From assembly GCA_018056955.1 (NCBI GenBank), contig JAGPEQ010000001.1:1773-65772 (forward strand): a stretch of 64,000 bases of DNA. Reading direction: 5' to 3'. Source of the stretch: Bacteroidales bacterium. Lineage in GTDB: Bacteria > Bacteroidota > Bacteroidia > Bacteroidales > Tenuifilaceae. Below are positions 17,209-26,261 of the stretch, piece by piece. The first letter of the stretch is position 1. The number at the start of each line of letters is the position of its first letter. A program made the translations under genes and the position numbers. The notes below the pieces were generated by a model. It was not told the DNA's origin, made no database searches, and was given only the letters and a program-made list of their open reading frames with translations.

Positions 17209-17481
17209 ATGGTTACCGAAATCATCGGGTTGCTGGCCGCAATCCTCTCTACCCTAAACCAGTTTCCTCAAGCCTACAAGGTGATGAAGACAAGGGACAC
17301 GCAAAGTATCTCCCTGTACATGTACTGCATAGTGGAGGTGGCAATTGCGCTTTGGCTGGTTTACGGAATACTGCTTAGAGATTTTCCGCTTATACTCGCC
17401 AACTCCCTTTCCCTGATTCCTATTACATACATTTTTGTGGTGAAGCTCTTCCATGTTATTTCAGGAAAGGAGAGCATCTAA
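17209..17481 (+). CDS. SemiSWEET-family sugar transporter
   Basis: This 90-residue inner-membrane protein has three hydrophobic helices (about 3-23, 35-55 and 58-82) and the PQ-loop signature N-Q-F-P-Q-A (Pro20-Gln21) followed by T-R-D-T-Q-S-I-S. Trp49 and Asn65 sit where SemiSWEETs carry sugar-contacting residues. Family members work as homodimers that let mono- or disaccharides cross the membrane down their gradient. It starts 17 bp after the regulator, so the two are probably co-transcribed. No MFS or SGLT-type permease is seen in the locus, so this may be its inner-membrane sugar route. Confidence 0.88.
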   Translation: MVTEIIGLLAAILSTLNQFPQAYKVMKTRDTQSISLYMYCIVEVAIALWLVYGILLRDFPLILANSLSLIPITYIFVVKLFHVISGKESI

Positions 17482-17971
17482 GCAACTTCCTGTTAATCAT
17501 TCCATTTTAAATGTGTTATTATGACAATTTTCAAGCATTCTCCTTATTTTTTAGGGCTCAAGCGGCAGCTAAAAATTGGCAGTGGGGGATGCAATTCTGA
17601 ACAGCAGACCACATCCAATCTGCTGCTTCATAACCTTTGCCGGCTCACCCCACACAAGCCAAAAGGGATTTTAACTACCTGCATATTCCTTTCACATTAA
17701 ATCCTTCTCAACTTATGTTCAAAGGCAAGCGGTGATATGGTGTCTTCATTTTGGCTAAAATCCTCACTCAACCCTTCCAACAGCAGTACCATTATGGTGG
17801 TTCCTGAAACCGAAATTTCGGCAGTGGTGGAACTATCATCTAAGGATATTTTCAAAACGCCTAATTCAATTACCTTAAATGGCTATGTATATGATATGCA
17901 AAAAAATGGCTAAGGAATTAGATCTTCGCCATTTTTAAATATCATTTGTATGCACTAACATTTATAGTTAA
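17482..17971. other. 490-bp gap without a supported gene
   Basis: Two short plus-strand frames, 17521-17700 (59 codons) and 17737-17913 (58 codons), start at ATG. Neither shows a recognisable domain, signal peptide or promoter, so they are not called. No RNA gene or clear repeat is seen. Confidence 0.6.
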
Positions 17972-19096
17972 TTACAGGCTCGCCAATCGGACTAAGGCCT
18001 CTTTAAATTCATCTCGCGGTATTGTGATATTCATCGCCAAATACCTATGACACTGCCTATCATGGTAAAATCCTGAAAGCGGCAGTAAACCAACGCCTTT
18101 CTCCGCTATAAACTTTTCAACCATTTCAACATCACGGATATCGGCGTAGCCTTTATAACCAAGCATTACCATGTACCCCGCCGATTGCTTTACGGGAATA
18201 AGTTTACTATCCTTGAGTGTCTCCAGTAAGAGCTTGTAGTTCTCATCCAGAAAATCGGCTAGCATGTGCCCTTCTATCTCGGCGCTCAGAATATTGATAA
18301 AATCTTCGGCTCGGTTTAAGTTGGGGTTCGAGGTAATAGCCGAATGGATATTTTTATAGGCACCCATTAATGGTTCTGGTGCAATACAGTAAGCAATTTC
18401 ACTATCGTTAAGTGCAACAGGAATATTGAGCGAACCTATACGGTAAGAAACCTGACAAAGTCTTGGGTAAAAGTTAACGCTTGTTCCCTCAGAACTGCTA
18501 AAGCCCAGTTCAGCCATAGATTCGTTTAGGATAAGCTTGATTTTGGTACCATTTATCAACCTTTGCAGCTCCTCAAAATCCTCAGCTGTTAGTGTTTGTC
18601 CGGTTAACAGATGAGGCGATGAAATAACCATTAACTTGGTTGTAGCATTAATGGCTCGCTGAACCTCGCACCAATCAATGCGGAAATCGGGGGCTCTTAA
18701 AGGTATGTAAACAGGACGGGCACCACAAAGCTCTACTGCTGTTTTTAGGTTTGAAGTAAATGGCTCAAACACAATCACGCTATCGCCATCCTTTACGGTT
18801 GAAGCAATTGCTAAAAAAACCGCCAGGTTAACACCGCTAACAAAGGCTATCTCGGTTTCAGGGTTTATCGCCCTAAAGTATTTTTTTAGTATGTACTTTG
18901 AGAGTTTCTGGTATGGATTCATGCTTTCATCACGATCCATATCAAGATTGTAATCATTAATATTACTATCAATAAACTCTTGAAATCCCTTCTCGTTGGG
19001 TGTTAAAGAAGTCATATCAATGGCCCTGTACTCCCTGATTAGCTTTTGCAAGCTGTCGTCGCTTAAAGCTGTTATTTCGCCTACCTTCTGGGTCAT
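17972..19096 (-). CDS. PLP-fold class I aminotransferase homologue lacking PLP-binding residues (pseudoenzyme)
   Basis: This 374-residue protein has the whole fold-type I layout of the methionine/kynurenine aminotransferase group (YbdL-like). The blocks S-P-H-x-x-T-G (160-166), L-N-E-S-M-A-E-L (190-197) and Y-C-I-A-P (236-240) are in the right order and spacing. The residues that hold and activate PLP are changed. The Asn of S-P-H-N-P-T-G is Leu163. The Asp that contacts the pyridine nitrogen is Asn191. The Tyr of the D-E-V-Y motif is Met194. In a gapless alignment running back from Y-C-I-A-P, the Schiff-base Lys is Ile225. The frame is intact, so it is probably a maintained non-catalytic protein rather than a pseudogene. 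It stands alone on the minus strand. Confidence 0.8.
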   Translation of the reverse strand: MTQKVGEITALSDDSLQKLIREYRAIDMTSLTPNEKGFQEFIDSNINDYNLDMDRDESMNPYQKLSKYILKKYFRAINPETEIAFVSGVNLAVFLAIASTVKDGDSVIVFEPFTSNLKTAVELCGARPVYIPLRAPDFRIDWCEVQRAINATTKLMVISSPHLLTGQTLTAEDFEELQRLINGTKIKLILNESMAELGFSSSEGTSVNFYPRLCQVSYRIGSLNIPVALNDSEIAYCIAPEPLMGAYKNIHSAITSNPNLNRAEDFINILSAEIEGHMLADFLDENYKLLLETLKDSKLIPVKQSAGYMVMLGYKGYADIRDVEMVEKFIAEKGVGLLPLSGFYHDRQCHRYLAMNITIPRDEFKEALVRLASL

Positions 19097-19194
19097 AGTG
19101 AATTAAAAACAATGATTGTAGTTTAAAATTACAAATAGTATTTCAATTATCATATCAATTTTGATGGAATGCAGGGTTTATTTGATGAATGCAG

Positions 19195-19923
19195 CTATTC
19201 GAATAGCTGGATTAGAATTGGTAGGGTTCTGAAACGTATTCCAGAACCAAGGTGAAAGCGGTAAAATGAGGCAATGGCTTCAATGAGTATTTGTCGCTGA
19301 TTTTGATTTAAACTCAGCATTTCAGGGTTGAGCATGGGTGTATCAATCAAATTGCTAAGCAGCTTGCTGGTTTGTTTCTCAAGCACAAAGCCGTGAGCGG
19401 GTTCTACCCCACAAAAAACACCGTTTTTTATGTCAAAGTAAGGCTCTTCTGGACTCCATCGGTTTAAGGGGTAAAACCCTAAATACCGCGAAAGCTGCAC
19501 CATGAAAATCAGATGAAAGTTTGCTACACCGGTATTGAGGTTATCGAGCATTTGAACTGAGCTCTCAATAAAGGCAAAGAGGTGCTGGTTTGTTTCCTGT
19601 TCTCTTACCGTTCTGTAAATTAACTCGCTGAGAAAAATAGTAATTGTGAGCTTAATGGGATTTAGGTGAAGGCTGGTGAAAGCGTATGTAGGGGTAACCT
19701 CTTTTACCCTGTACATCTCAGCGTTAGGGCGATAGTAGTAAACCACATCGAGAATGGATAGGGGCTGGAAGTAAACATTCAACCCCGCCTTTTTCCCCTT
19801 AGGGAAAGCGTTATTTACTAACAGAGTAATACGCCCATGCTCACGTGCGTAACAGCTAACTATCAGGCTATTCTCCTTAAATCTAACAGTCCTAAGTACA
19901 ATTACCCTATTGTGCTGTAACAT
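19195..19923 (-). CDS. recO: DNA repair protein RecO
   Basis: This 242-residue RecO homologue has an N-terminal OB-fold (about 1-80, with R-V-I-V-L-R-T-V-R-F-K-E-N-S-L-I) and a helical C-terminal domain. It takes part in RecFOR recombinational repair by loading RecA onto SSB-covered DNA. The zinc-binding cysteines of some RecO proteins are absent, as is usual in Bacteroidota. It lies 4 bp after porZ in the same transcription unit. Confidence 0.93.
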   Translation of the reverse strand: MLQHNRVIVLRTVRFKENSLIVSCYAREHGRITLLVNNAFPKGKKAGLNVYFQPLSILDVVYYYRPNAEMYRVKEVTPTYAFTSLHLNPIKLTITIFLSELIYRTVREQETNQHLFAFIESSVQMLDNLNTGVANFHLIFMVQLSRYLGFYPLNRWSPEEPYFDIKNGVFCGVEPAHGFVLEKQTSKLLSNLIDTPMLNPEMLSLNQNQRQILIEAIASFYRFHLGSGIRFRTLPILIQLFE

Positions 19924-19927
19924 GGGC

Positions 19928-22228
19928 TTATTTTACAAAAAGAAGTTTAGTAACAGCAGCCTGCTCGCCTTTTGAGTCGGAGCAAAATATTAGGTAAACG
20001 CCTGTAGCAACCCTCTGCCCGTTCCTATTTTTCCCATCCCATGTAGCTAAACCTCCGTTTGAGCGAGTCTCATAAACAATGTTTCCAGCAATATCGGTTA
20101 TTTTAACCACGCTATTGTCCATAAGCCCGGCAATGGTAATAACCCCACTATAGTTAGGGCGAACCGGATTGGGAAAGGCGTAAACCTTATCAAACGTATT
20201 AGCTGGCTCACTGGCATTGCTACGGTAGGCAATCAAGCCCTTATCGGTGGCAATAAACACCTCACCGGTAACCGGATGCGCTTTAATGCTTAGTATCGTA
20301 TTTGATGGCAAGGGGCTATTCTTGGTGTTAAAATGATGTATCTGTTTTGTCCCATCGGCAGAAAAAAGGTAAACCCCCGATTTAGCCGTTCCAAACCATT
20401 TACGGTTGCCCCCATCAACATCAATACACGTAACCTCCTCGGTTTCCAAGAGGTAAACAGCCAGACCTTCCACTACATCGGGTATCTTGATTTTTTGGAA
20501 ACTGGTTTCGCCCTGTAATACCCTATGCGGGTTGTAACTTACCAAAACTCCCTGGTTGGTTCCTAACCATAAATAACCATCCCTGTCAAATGCAAGTGCA
20601 GTAACCTCGTTGGAAAATAAATTGCCATTGGCGTCGCGCGGTCGGAATTTAAGGTAGATATCGTCACTTGATGCCTCTACGTCGTTACCGGGGCTAAGGG
20701 CAAACAATCCGTTATCGCGGGCTAAAGCCAACCAGATTATCCCTGATGGCGAAACGGTAAGTGAAATAATCCTTGAGGTTCCAATTGCTGAGTAATACGG
20801 AAACGACTTCCATACCCCATGTGCCGTTAGCACCGATATGGGATTTGGAACCTCAGAATTTGCTACCCAAAGGTTTCCCTTGGGGTCTATATCCATACCG
20901 GCTATTCTACAGTATGGCTGTCCAGGAAATACACTTTGCAGGGTGCTGTTATCGGGATTATAATGCTCCGCCAGGGTTCCACTATTAAGTTTATACAGAC
21001 CTCCACCCCAGCTTGCAACAAAAAAAACATTCGGGTTACGGGGATCAGCCTTCACCCTAACCGCATCGTGATTAAACCAATCAGCATAGTACGACCATCG
21101 GCCATCGGAAAAAGTATGTGCAATAAACGGGTTCCAAAAATTCCCGAAAGCGGCATCGTATGCACCCGATGCCGCCACAACCATGTTTGCACTTGCATCA
21201 ATGTGAAAAAATTTGTTGCTAAACGGGCCCGTTGGAGTATGAACACTATGATCTGTAGGGGATATAATCACTAAACCATTGAATTCATCGGCAACAGCCA
21301 AAGCATTGTTTTCAAGCGGTATACAATCGGCAACTTTTGGAGTGCCACCAAAAAGGTAACTGCTTACAAGTTCTAACTTCTCGCCCTGCAAGCTATATTT
21401 CTGAATAGCATTACTGCTAAAGGCAGCAATTTTCTGAAAGCCTATGGATACACCAAGGGTTTCGTCAAAAGGCCTATCAACCTCAACCCATCCAGAACCA
21501 GAATTCATCCATAGAATATCGTTACCACCAACTTTTTCCAAAGCCAACAAGTGGGTTTCATCAGCTGTAACCCCTCTGCACTCTGCTGCAGGGTCAGTAA
21601 AGAATTGCTCCCTGCTCCATCGTTCATAACTTATTAGCAAAGGGTCATTTGTACTTGCGCTGTAAACACCCTGGCTTGTAGCTGCCCAAAACTTTCCATT
21701 CCAGGCAACCAACCTGTTGACCTTTAAGGTACCAGCGTTTTCAACAATAAAATAGGTATCCTTTACCTCAAGCCGATCGGGGTCAATTACCACTAAACCA
21801 AAATCGGTTGAAACGTAAACCAATGAGCTGAAGTAGTAAAAATGATTTATGCACTTGCTGCCCAACATGGGCTTATCCTTAATGAATGGCAAGCTGACGA
21901 CCCGCTTGGTGTTTTCATACACTAAATCAATGTTGCCGGATTTATACCCAACTAACGTTATCTGCTTTTGTGGTATTGCTGATAATGCAGTAATATCAAC
22001 CTCGCTTAATCCGGAAACAGTTGTGTACTTGTTGAGCTCGCCGTTTTCGGTATCGTAGGTAAAGTAGCCATTTGCCACTGCACAGTAAAGCTTTGAACCG
22101 CTAATGCTAAGCTCACGGGCATCGTTAAAGGCATAGTAATCGCGCCACTGCCCTATGGCAGGTTGGGTGTGAACCTTGCAAATTCCTACAAATATGAAGG
22201 ATAAAAGGATATATATCCTCTTTACCAT
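19928..22228 (-). CDS. porZ: PorZ-like type IX secretion beta-propeller protein
   Basis: This 766-residue secreted protein has a signal peptide (about 1-21). Two seven-bladed two-component-regulator-type propellers span about 25-670, with repeats such as D-R-D-G-Y-L-W-L-G-T-N-Q-G-V. A C-terminal T9SS domain covers about 686-766 (A-F-P-N-P-V near its start, G-V-Y-L-I-F late). Length and layout match PorZ, which in Porphyromonas belongs to the cell-surface attachment complex and delivers A-LPS to the sortase PorU. Here it sits between rdgB and recO. The window contains at least three T9SS cargoes that would need this machinery. Confidence 0.85.
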   Translation of the reverse strand: MVKRIYILLSFIFVGICKVHTQPAIGQWRDYYAFNDARELSISGSKLYCAVANGYFTYDTENGELNKYTTVSGLSEVDITALSAIPQKQITLVGYKSGNIDLVYENTKRVVSLPFIKDKPMLGSKCINHFYYFSSLVYVSTDFGLVVIDPDRLEVKDTYFIVENAGTLKVNRLVAWNGKFWAATSQGVYSASTNDPLLISYERWSREQFFTDPAAECRGVTADETHLLALEKVGGNDILWMNSGSGWVEVDRPFDETLGVSIGFQKIAAFSSNAIQKYSLQGEKLELVSSYLFGGTPKVADCIPLENNALAVADEFNGLVIISPTDHSVHTPTGPFSNKFFHIDASANMVVAASGAYDAAFGNFWNPFIAHTFSDGRWSYYADWFNHDAVRVKADPRNPNVFFVASWGGGLYKLNSGTLAEHYNPDNSTLQSVFPGQPYCRIAGMDIDPKGNLWVANSEVPNPISVLTAHGVWKSFPYYSAIGTSRIISLTVSPSGIIWLALARDNGLFALSPGNDVEASSDDIYLKFRPRDANGNLFSNEVTALAFDRDGYLWLGTNQGVLVSYNPHRVLQGETSFQKIKIPDVVEGLAVYLLETEEVTCIDVDGGNRKWFGTAKSGVYLFSADGTKQIHHFNTKNSPLPSNTILSIKAHPVTGEVFIATDKGLIAYRSNASEPANTFDKVYAFPNPVRPNYSGVITIAGLMDNSVVKITDIAGNIVYETRSNGGLATWDGKNRNGQRVATGVYLIFCSDSKGEQAAVTKLLFVK

Positions 22229-22291
22229 AGCTAAAGATTTATGTTACCCGGTGTAACTAAAGAATAAACGATTAATGATTGATTAATATTG

Positions 22292-22885
22292 CTAAAACCT
22301 GCTTTTTAGGAATTTGCATAACTCCTCAACGGCTTTTCCCCTATGGCTTATTTGATTTTTTAGCGATAAAGGCATCTCGGCAAACGTTTCGGTAAAGCCA
22401 TCGGGTACAAAAATTGGGTCGTAGCCAAATCCATCGGCTCCCCGTTCCTGGTCAATGATTTTCCCCCAAACAACTCCCTCAAAAAGATACTCTTCGCCGT
22501 TAAGTATTAATGCGATAACAGTTCTAAATCGAGCCTTACGGTTTTCAACTCCTTTAAGATTACTAAGCAATTTACGTATGTTATCCTTCGGTTTTTTTGC
22601 ATCGCCAGCATAGCGTGCACTGTACACACCTGGCTCCCAGTTTAACGCCTCAACCTCAAGACCGGTATCATCGGCAAAACAGTTTTGACCGGTTTTGTTG
22701 TAAACATAGCGTGCCTTTTGCAGTGCGTTATCCTGAAGGGTACCATATTCCTCGGGTATTTCGTCGGTAATACCAACAGCGTTTAACGTAACCAGGGTAA
22801 ATCTATCCCCAAGGGCATGCTGTACCTCTTTAAGCTTGTGTGGATTGTTGGTGGCAAACACAAGCGAAAAACTGCTACCGGCCAT
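22292..22885 (-). CDS. rdgB: RdgB/HAM1 non-canonical purine NTP pyrophosphatase
   Basis: This 197-residue protein hydrolyses dITP, ITP and XTP to monophosphates, preventing their incorporation into nucleic acids. Diagnostic blocks are F-A-T-N-N-P-H-K-L-K-E (9-19), F-A-D-D-T-G-L-E-V, P-G-V-Y-S-A-R-Y-A-G, G-F-G-Y-D-P-I-F-V-P and S-H-R-G-K-A. It lies 7 bp downstream of the uspA-like gene, implying co-transcription. Confidence 0.96.
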   Translation of the reverse strand: MAGSSFSLVFATNNPHKLKEVQHALGDRFTLVTLNAVGITDEIPEEYGTLQDNALQKARYVYNKTGQNCFADDTGLEVEALNWEPGVYSARYAGDAKKPKDNIRKLLSNLKGVENRKARFRTVIALILNGEEYLFEGVVWGKIIDQERGADGFGYDPIFVPDGFTETFAEMPLSLKNQISHRGKAVEELCKFLKSRF

Positions 22886-22892
22886 AAGTGAA

Positions 22893-23687
22893 TTATCGGG
22901 GATTAATACTCATTACAGGGATATGCCTTGCATTGGCCAGAATATATTGCTCCTCGGGTTCAACAATATATTTACCATCCTTACTGGTTGGAGTGGTCAT
23001 AATAATTATTAGGTCAGCTCTAATATTAACGGCCATGTCCAGCACTTCCTCCTCATACTTCTTAATGCCGGGAACGGTATACTCCACGTACTTGGCGCCC
23101 CTCTCATCTAAAAATTTCTTGGCCGAAGCCAGGTTTATATCAATCTGTGCCATCAACTTGGGATCCGATGTATTGGGCTTAATGATATGGAAACGGGATA
23201 GGTAGTAATCACAGAAGTACGATATCCACTCATGTTTCTCTCTGTTTTCAATGGTAAAGTCCACAGGGAATACAATATCATCGTAACGCTTGTTAACCGG
23301 TGGTTCCTGTATGGTTATAAAGGGAACCTTGCAGCTGGTAATTAACTTTAGCACCCACGAAACCTTATGCTCATCCATCTCCTTTACGGTTGATGAGCCC
23401 ATAATTACCATACTTGCATTTATTTCATCGGCTGTTGAAGCTATGTCGGTCATGTAGTTACCTACTTTGACTATCGATTTTGGAGTAACAGCGTACTTGC
23501 TCTTTACCGATTCGATAAGTGAAGCCATTTTACTTTCGGCTTCAGCAAGTTTTTCTGGCTCCGAAACACAGTGTAAGATGTGAATTGGCTCCTTAACAAC
23601 TTCAGAAACCCTTATGGCATGCTGCAGGGCAAACCATGCAACTTCCGTAAAATCAGTTGGAACCAAAATTGTTTTTTTAGCAGTCAT
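22893..23687 (-). CDS. Tandem-domain universal stress protein (UspA family)
   Basis: This 264-residue cytoplasmic protein has two Usp folds (about 1-145 and 150-264). The first opens I-L-V-P-T-D-F-T-E-V-A and contains M-G-S-S-T-V near residue 96. The full ATP-binding motif G-x2-G-x9-G-S/T is not obvious. It is divergent from the cyclase-HD gene at 23842, and a second UspA lies beyond that gene. This suggests a shared stress or energy-status regulon. Confidence 0.88.
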   Translation of the reverse strand: MTAKKTILVPTDFTEVAWFALQHAIRVSEVVKEPIHILHCVSEPEKLAEAESKMASLIESVKSKYAVTPKSIVKVGNYMTDIASTADEINASMVIMGSSTVKEMDEHKVSWVLKLITSCKVPFITIQEPPVNKRYDDIVFPVDFTIENREKHEWISYFCDYYLSRFHIIKPNTSDPKLMAQIDINLASAKKFLDERGAKYVEYTVPGIKKYEEEVLDMAVNIRADLIIIMTTPTSKDGKYIVEPEEQYILANARHIPVMSINPR

Positions 23688-23841
23688 AATTGTCGTTATT
23701 TGGCTTTTCCCCTAAAACATTACGTTCATAAATCACCTTCAAATTTAATCAAATTATTATTTTTATTGAGTTCAAAAGAAATTTGTTTAAACAAATTGTT
23801 AAAATATTTGATAAAGATTCGCAATCGCTCTATCTTAGTAT

Positions 23842-25317
23842 GTGAAATTTTTTGCGTTTTACCAAATGGCTTTCCTTTCAACCCTAATAGCGTTTTCTTT
23901 ATTGGCAGTAGCAACTCTTGCTGCTATGATGCTGTATGTACGTTACTACTACACCAAAAAGAGTTTTGCCCTTCAGCAGAAGTTCTTTGTTAGAACTGAG
24001 GAATTACTCAGGGAAAGACAGAAAACCGAAAACTTGCTCTCACGGGTTTTGCCCCGCGAAAAGGCTAAAGAACTAATTGACCAGGGAAAGGTTGATGCAC
24101 AGAAATTTCAGATGGTTACAGTTCTCTTTGCCGATATTCAGGGCTTTACCAAAATAACCGATGAAATTAATGCCGATTCACTCATTGACCAGCTCGACAG
24201 GCTTTTCTTTGAATTCGATAGCATAGTTGAAAAGTACGGTATTGAAAAAATTAAGACCATAGGCGATGCCTATATGTGTGCAGGTGGCATTCCCCATCCA
24301 AACAGAACCAATCCTTTTGAGGTGGTTGCTGCAGCAGTGGAGATGATGGGTTGCATGCAAAAGTTAAACCAACAGCTCAATAACGGCAAAGAAATCTGGG
24401 AGCTAAGAATTGGTATCGATACCGGGCCTGTTATTGCCGGGATTGTTGGTCGTAATAAGTTGACCTATGACATCTGGGGAACCACAGTAAATATTGCTAG
24501 CCGAATGGAATCGGCAAGTGAGCCCGGAAAAATCAATATTTCGGAAAACACCTATCTGGTTGTTCGCGATCTATTCGAATGCAAGTTCCGGGGAAAAATT
24601 CCAATCAAGAACAAGGGCGATGTTAACATGTACTTTGTTGAAGGATTCCTACCTAAATTTTCCGAGTCCAGCAGGTATATCCCAAACAATGATTTTAGGG
24701 TTGAGCTTCAGCTTGTAAGATTAGCCGATCTGGAAGAATTTGTTCTTGAGAAGCTGGAAAAAGGCCTTCCAAAAAATCTTTACTACCACAATTTAAAACA
24801 CACTGTCGACGTTTATACACAAGTTGAACTTATTGGTCGAGCCGAAAATATACCTAATGAAGATTTGCTCTTAGTTAGAACGGCTGCCTTGTTTCACGAT
24901 ATGGGCCACTTAATTGACTATGCAACGCACGAGGAAATGAGCGTGAAAATGGCGCATGAAATATTGCCCCGCTATGGCTATACTCCCGAACAAATTGCTC
25001 GGGTTGCTGAAATCATTATAGCTACCAAGTTACCTCCAAAACCCAAAAACATCCTGGAGGAAATAATTTGCGATGCCGATCTGGATTACCTTGGCCGAAC
25101 CGATTTTATACCCGTATCGAATGCTCTTTACAAGGAACTCCATGAGCATGGAATGGTGGGTTCCTTACACGATTGGAATTTGATTCAGATTGATTTCATC
25201 CAGAAACACCAGTATTTTACTCAAACAGCCCGTAGATTAAGAAATGTAAACAAGGATGTTCAGCTCAAAAATCTTAAGCGATGGATGAACGAATTAGAAA
25301 ATGATACATCTTTGTAG
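23842..25317 (+). CDS. Membrane-anchored class III adenylate cyclase fused to an HD phosphohydrolase domain
   Basis: This 491-residue protein starts at GTG; ATG 23866 is an alternative. One membrane helix (about 10-32) precedes a signalling coiled coil (40-75) and a class III cyclase domain (about 90-270). Both metal aspartates (Asp98, Asp142), the adenine-selecting pair Lys138 and Asp210, and the transition-state residues Asn217 and Arg221 are present. That argues for an active homodimeric adenylate cyclase rather than a guanylate cyclase. Residues about 295-480 form an HD domain with His316, His320, His352-Asp353 and Asp411, so metal-dependent phosphohydrolase activity is plausible. One protein may therefore make cAMP and hydrolyse a related phosphoester. 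A UspA gene and a sensor gene follow on the same strand. Confidence 0.88.
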   Translation: MKFFAFYQMAFLSTLIAFSLLAVATLAAMMLYVRYYYTKKSFALQQKFFVRTEELLRERQKTENLLSRVLPREKAKELIDQGKVDAQKFQMVTVLFADIQGFTKITDEINADSLIDQLDRLFFEFDSIVEKYGIEKIKTIGDAYMCAGGIPHPNRTNPFEVVAAAVEMMGCMQKLNQQLNNGKEIWELRIGIDTGPVIAGIVGRNKLTYDIWGTTVNIASRMESASEPGKINISENTYLVVRDLFECKFRGKIPIKNKGDVNMYFVEGFLPKFSESSRYIPNNDFRVELQLVRLADLEEFVLEKLEKGLPKNLYYHNLKHTVDVYTQVELIGRAENIPNEDLLLVRTAALFHDMGHLIDYATHEEMSVKMAHEILPRYGYTPEQIARVAEIIIATKLPPKPKNILEEIICDADLDYLGRTDFIPVSNALYKELHEHGMVGSLHDWNLIQIDFIQKHQYFTQTARRLRNVNKDVQLKNLKRWMNELENDTSL

Positions 25318-25412
25318 TGATTTTTACATTTTTTTGTATTACTTTTACTATTTTGTTAAATATTTGCTATTTTGCATAGTTAAAGTTGAAATACTGACCA
25401 AAAGTTCCGGTT

Positions 25413-26252
25413 ATGGATAATATTAAAAAAATCATTCTGGTTCCCTGGGATTTTACCGAAGGTTCCGAAATTGCCTTTCAACATGCCCTTCAGCTCGCAA
25501 AAGCCGGAGGTAATGAGATCATGTTGCTACACATCATCCCCCGTGCCTGGATTATTGACTCCATATACCGTAAGGTAAATTTCAAGAAGATAGAAACCTA
25601 TAATGCCAAAATTGAAAAGGCTGCTTCGGAGCTTGAACATAAGTATGGTTTTAAACCACAAACCCTTGTCCTGGAAGGATACCCTAAACGTATTATCAAA
25701 GAGTTAATTCTTACAGCCCATGTTAACCTTATTGTAGCCTACTATGCCTATAAATTTGGCAGTAAGGAGCACCGCATATCACGATACCTTAAAAATCTAT
25801 TTTTCAAGGATACAACCCTTCCCTTCATTGTAGTCAGCAAAGCCCCAATCCACTCACACTATATTGAAATTGTAATCCCCGTAGATTACGACCGGAAGTT
25901 CAAGGAAGCAGTTCACTGGATTATTTACCTTGCTAAGTACTATAAGTGTAACGTTAACCTCATTAAGCCTTTCCTAACTGATGATGGCAAAAAGAAACAG
26001 TTGGCCAACAATATCTACTTCACCAAAAAAATGCTCGATGGGGTTAATATTGTTTACGGTATTAAAACCGCCAAGAAAAAGGGAACTTTTGAAGAGGAAG
26101 TTTTCCGCTTTGCCCGCACAATTGAAGCCGACCTGGTTCTTATCATGTCCGACAAGTATGACGATTTCCTCGATAGCAAGCAGGAAGCTAAACATGATAT
26201 CCCTGTAATGTGTGTTAATCCTCGTATTAGAAAGTATCAAAGTTTTTATTAA
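25413..26252 (+). CDS. Tandem-domain universal stress protein (UspA family)
   Basis: This 279-residue protein has two Usp folds (about 5-148 and 150-275), opening I-I-L-V-P-W-D-F-T-E-G-S. The second half is diverged, with I-V-I-P-V-D-Y-D at its first strand and V-M-C-V-N-P near its end. It is related to the minus-strand Usp at 22893. The sensor gene starts 9 bp downstream, so the two are almost certainly co-transcribed. No enzyme activity is implied; family members bind ATP or partner proteins. Confidence 0.87.
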   Translation: MDNIKKIILVPWDFTEGSEIAFQHALQLAKAGGNEIMLLHIIPRAWIIDSIYRKVNFKKIETYNAKIEKAASELEHKYGFKPQTLVLEGYPKRIIKELILTAHVNLIVAYYAYKFGSKEHRISRYLKNLFFKDTTLPFIVVSKAPIHSHYIEIVIPVDYDRKFKEAVHWIIYLAKYYKCNVNLIKPFLTDDGKKKQLANNIYFTKKMLDGVNIVYGIKTAKKKGTFEEEVFRFARTIEADLVLIMSDKYDDFLDSKQEAKHDIPVMCVNPRIRKYQSFY

Positions 26253-26261
26253 TAGGTTTTT

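Noticed and set aside
17521..17913. Two short ATG frames of 59 and 58 codons in the gap after the SemiSWEET gene
   Set aside because: No domain, signal peptide, promoter or family resemblance; composition looks non-coding.
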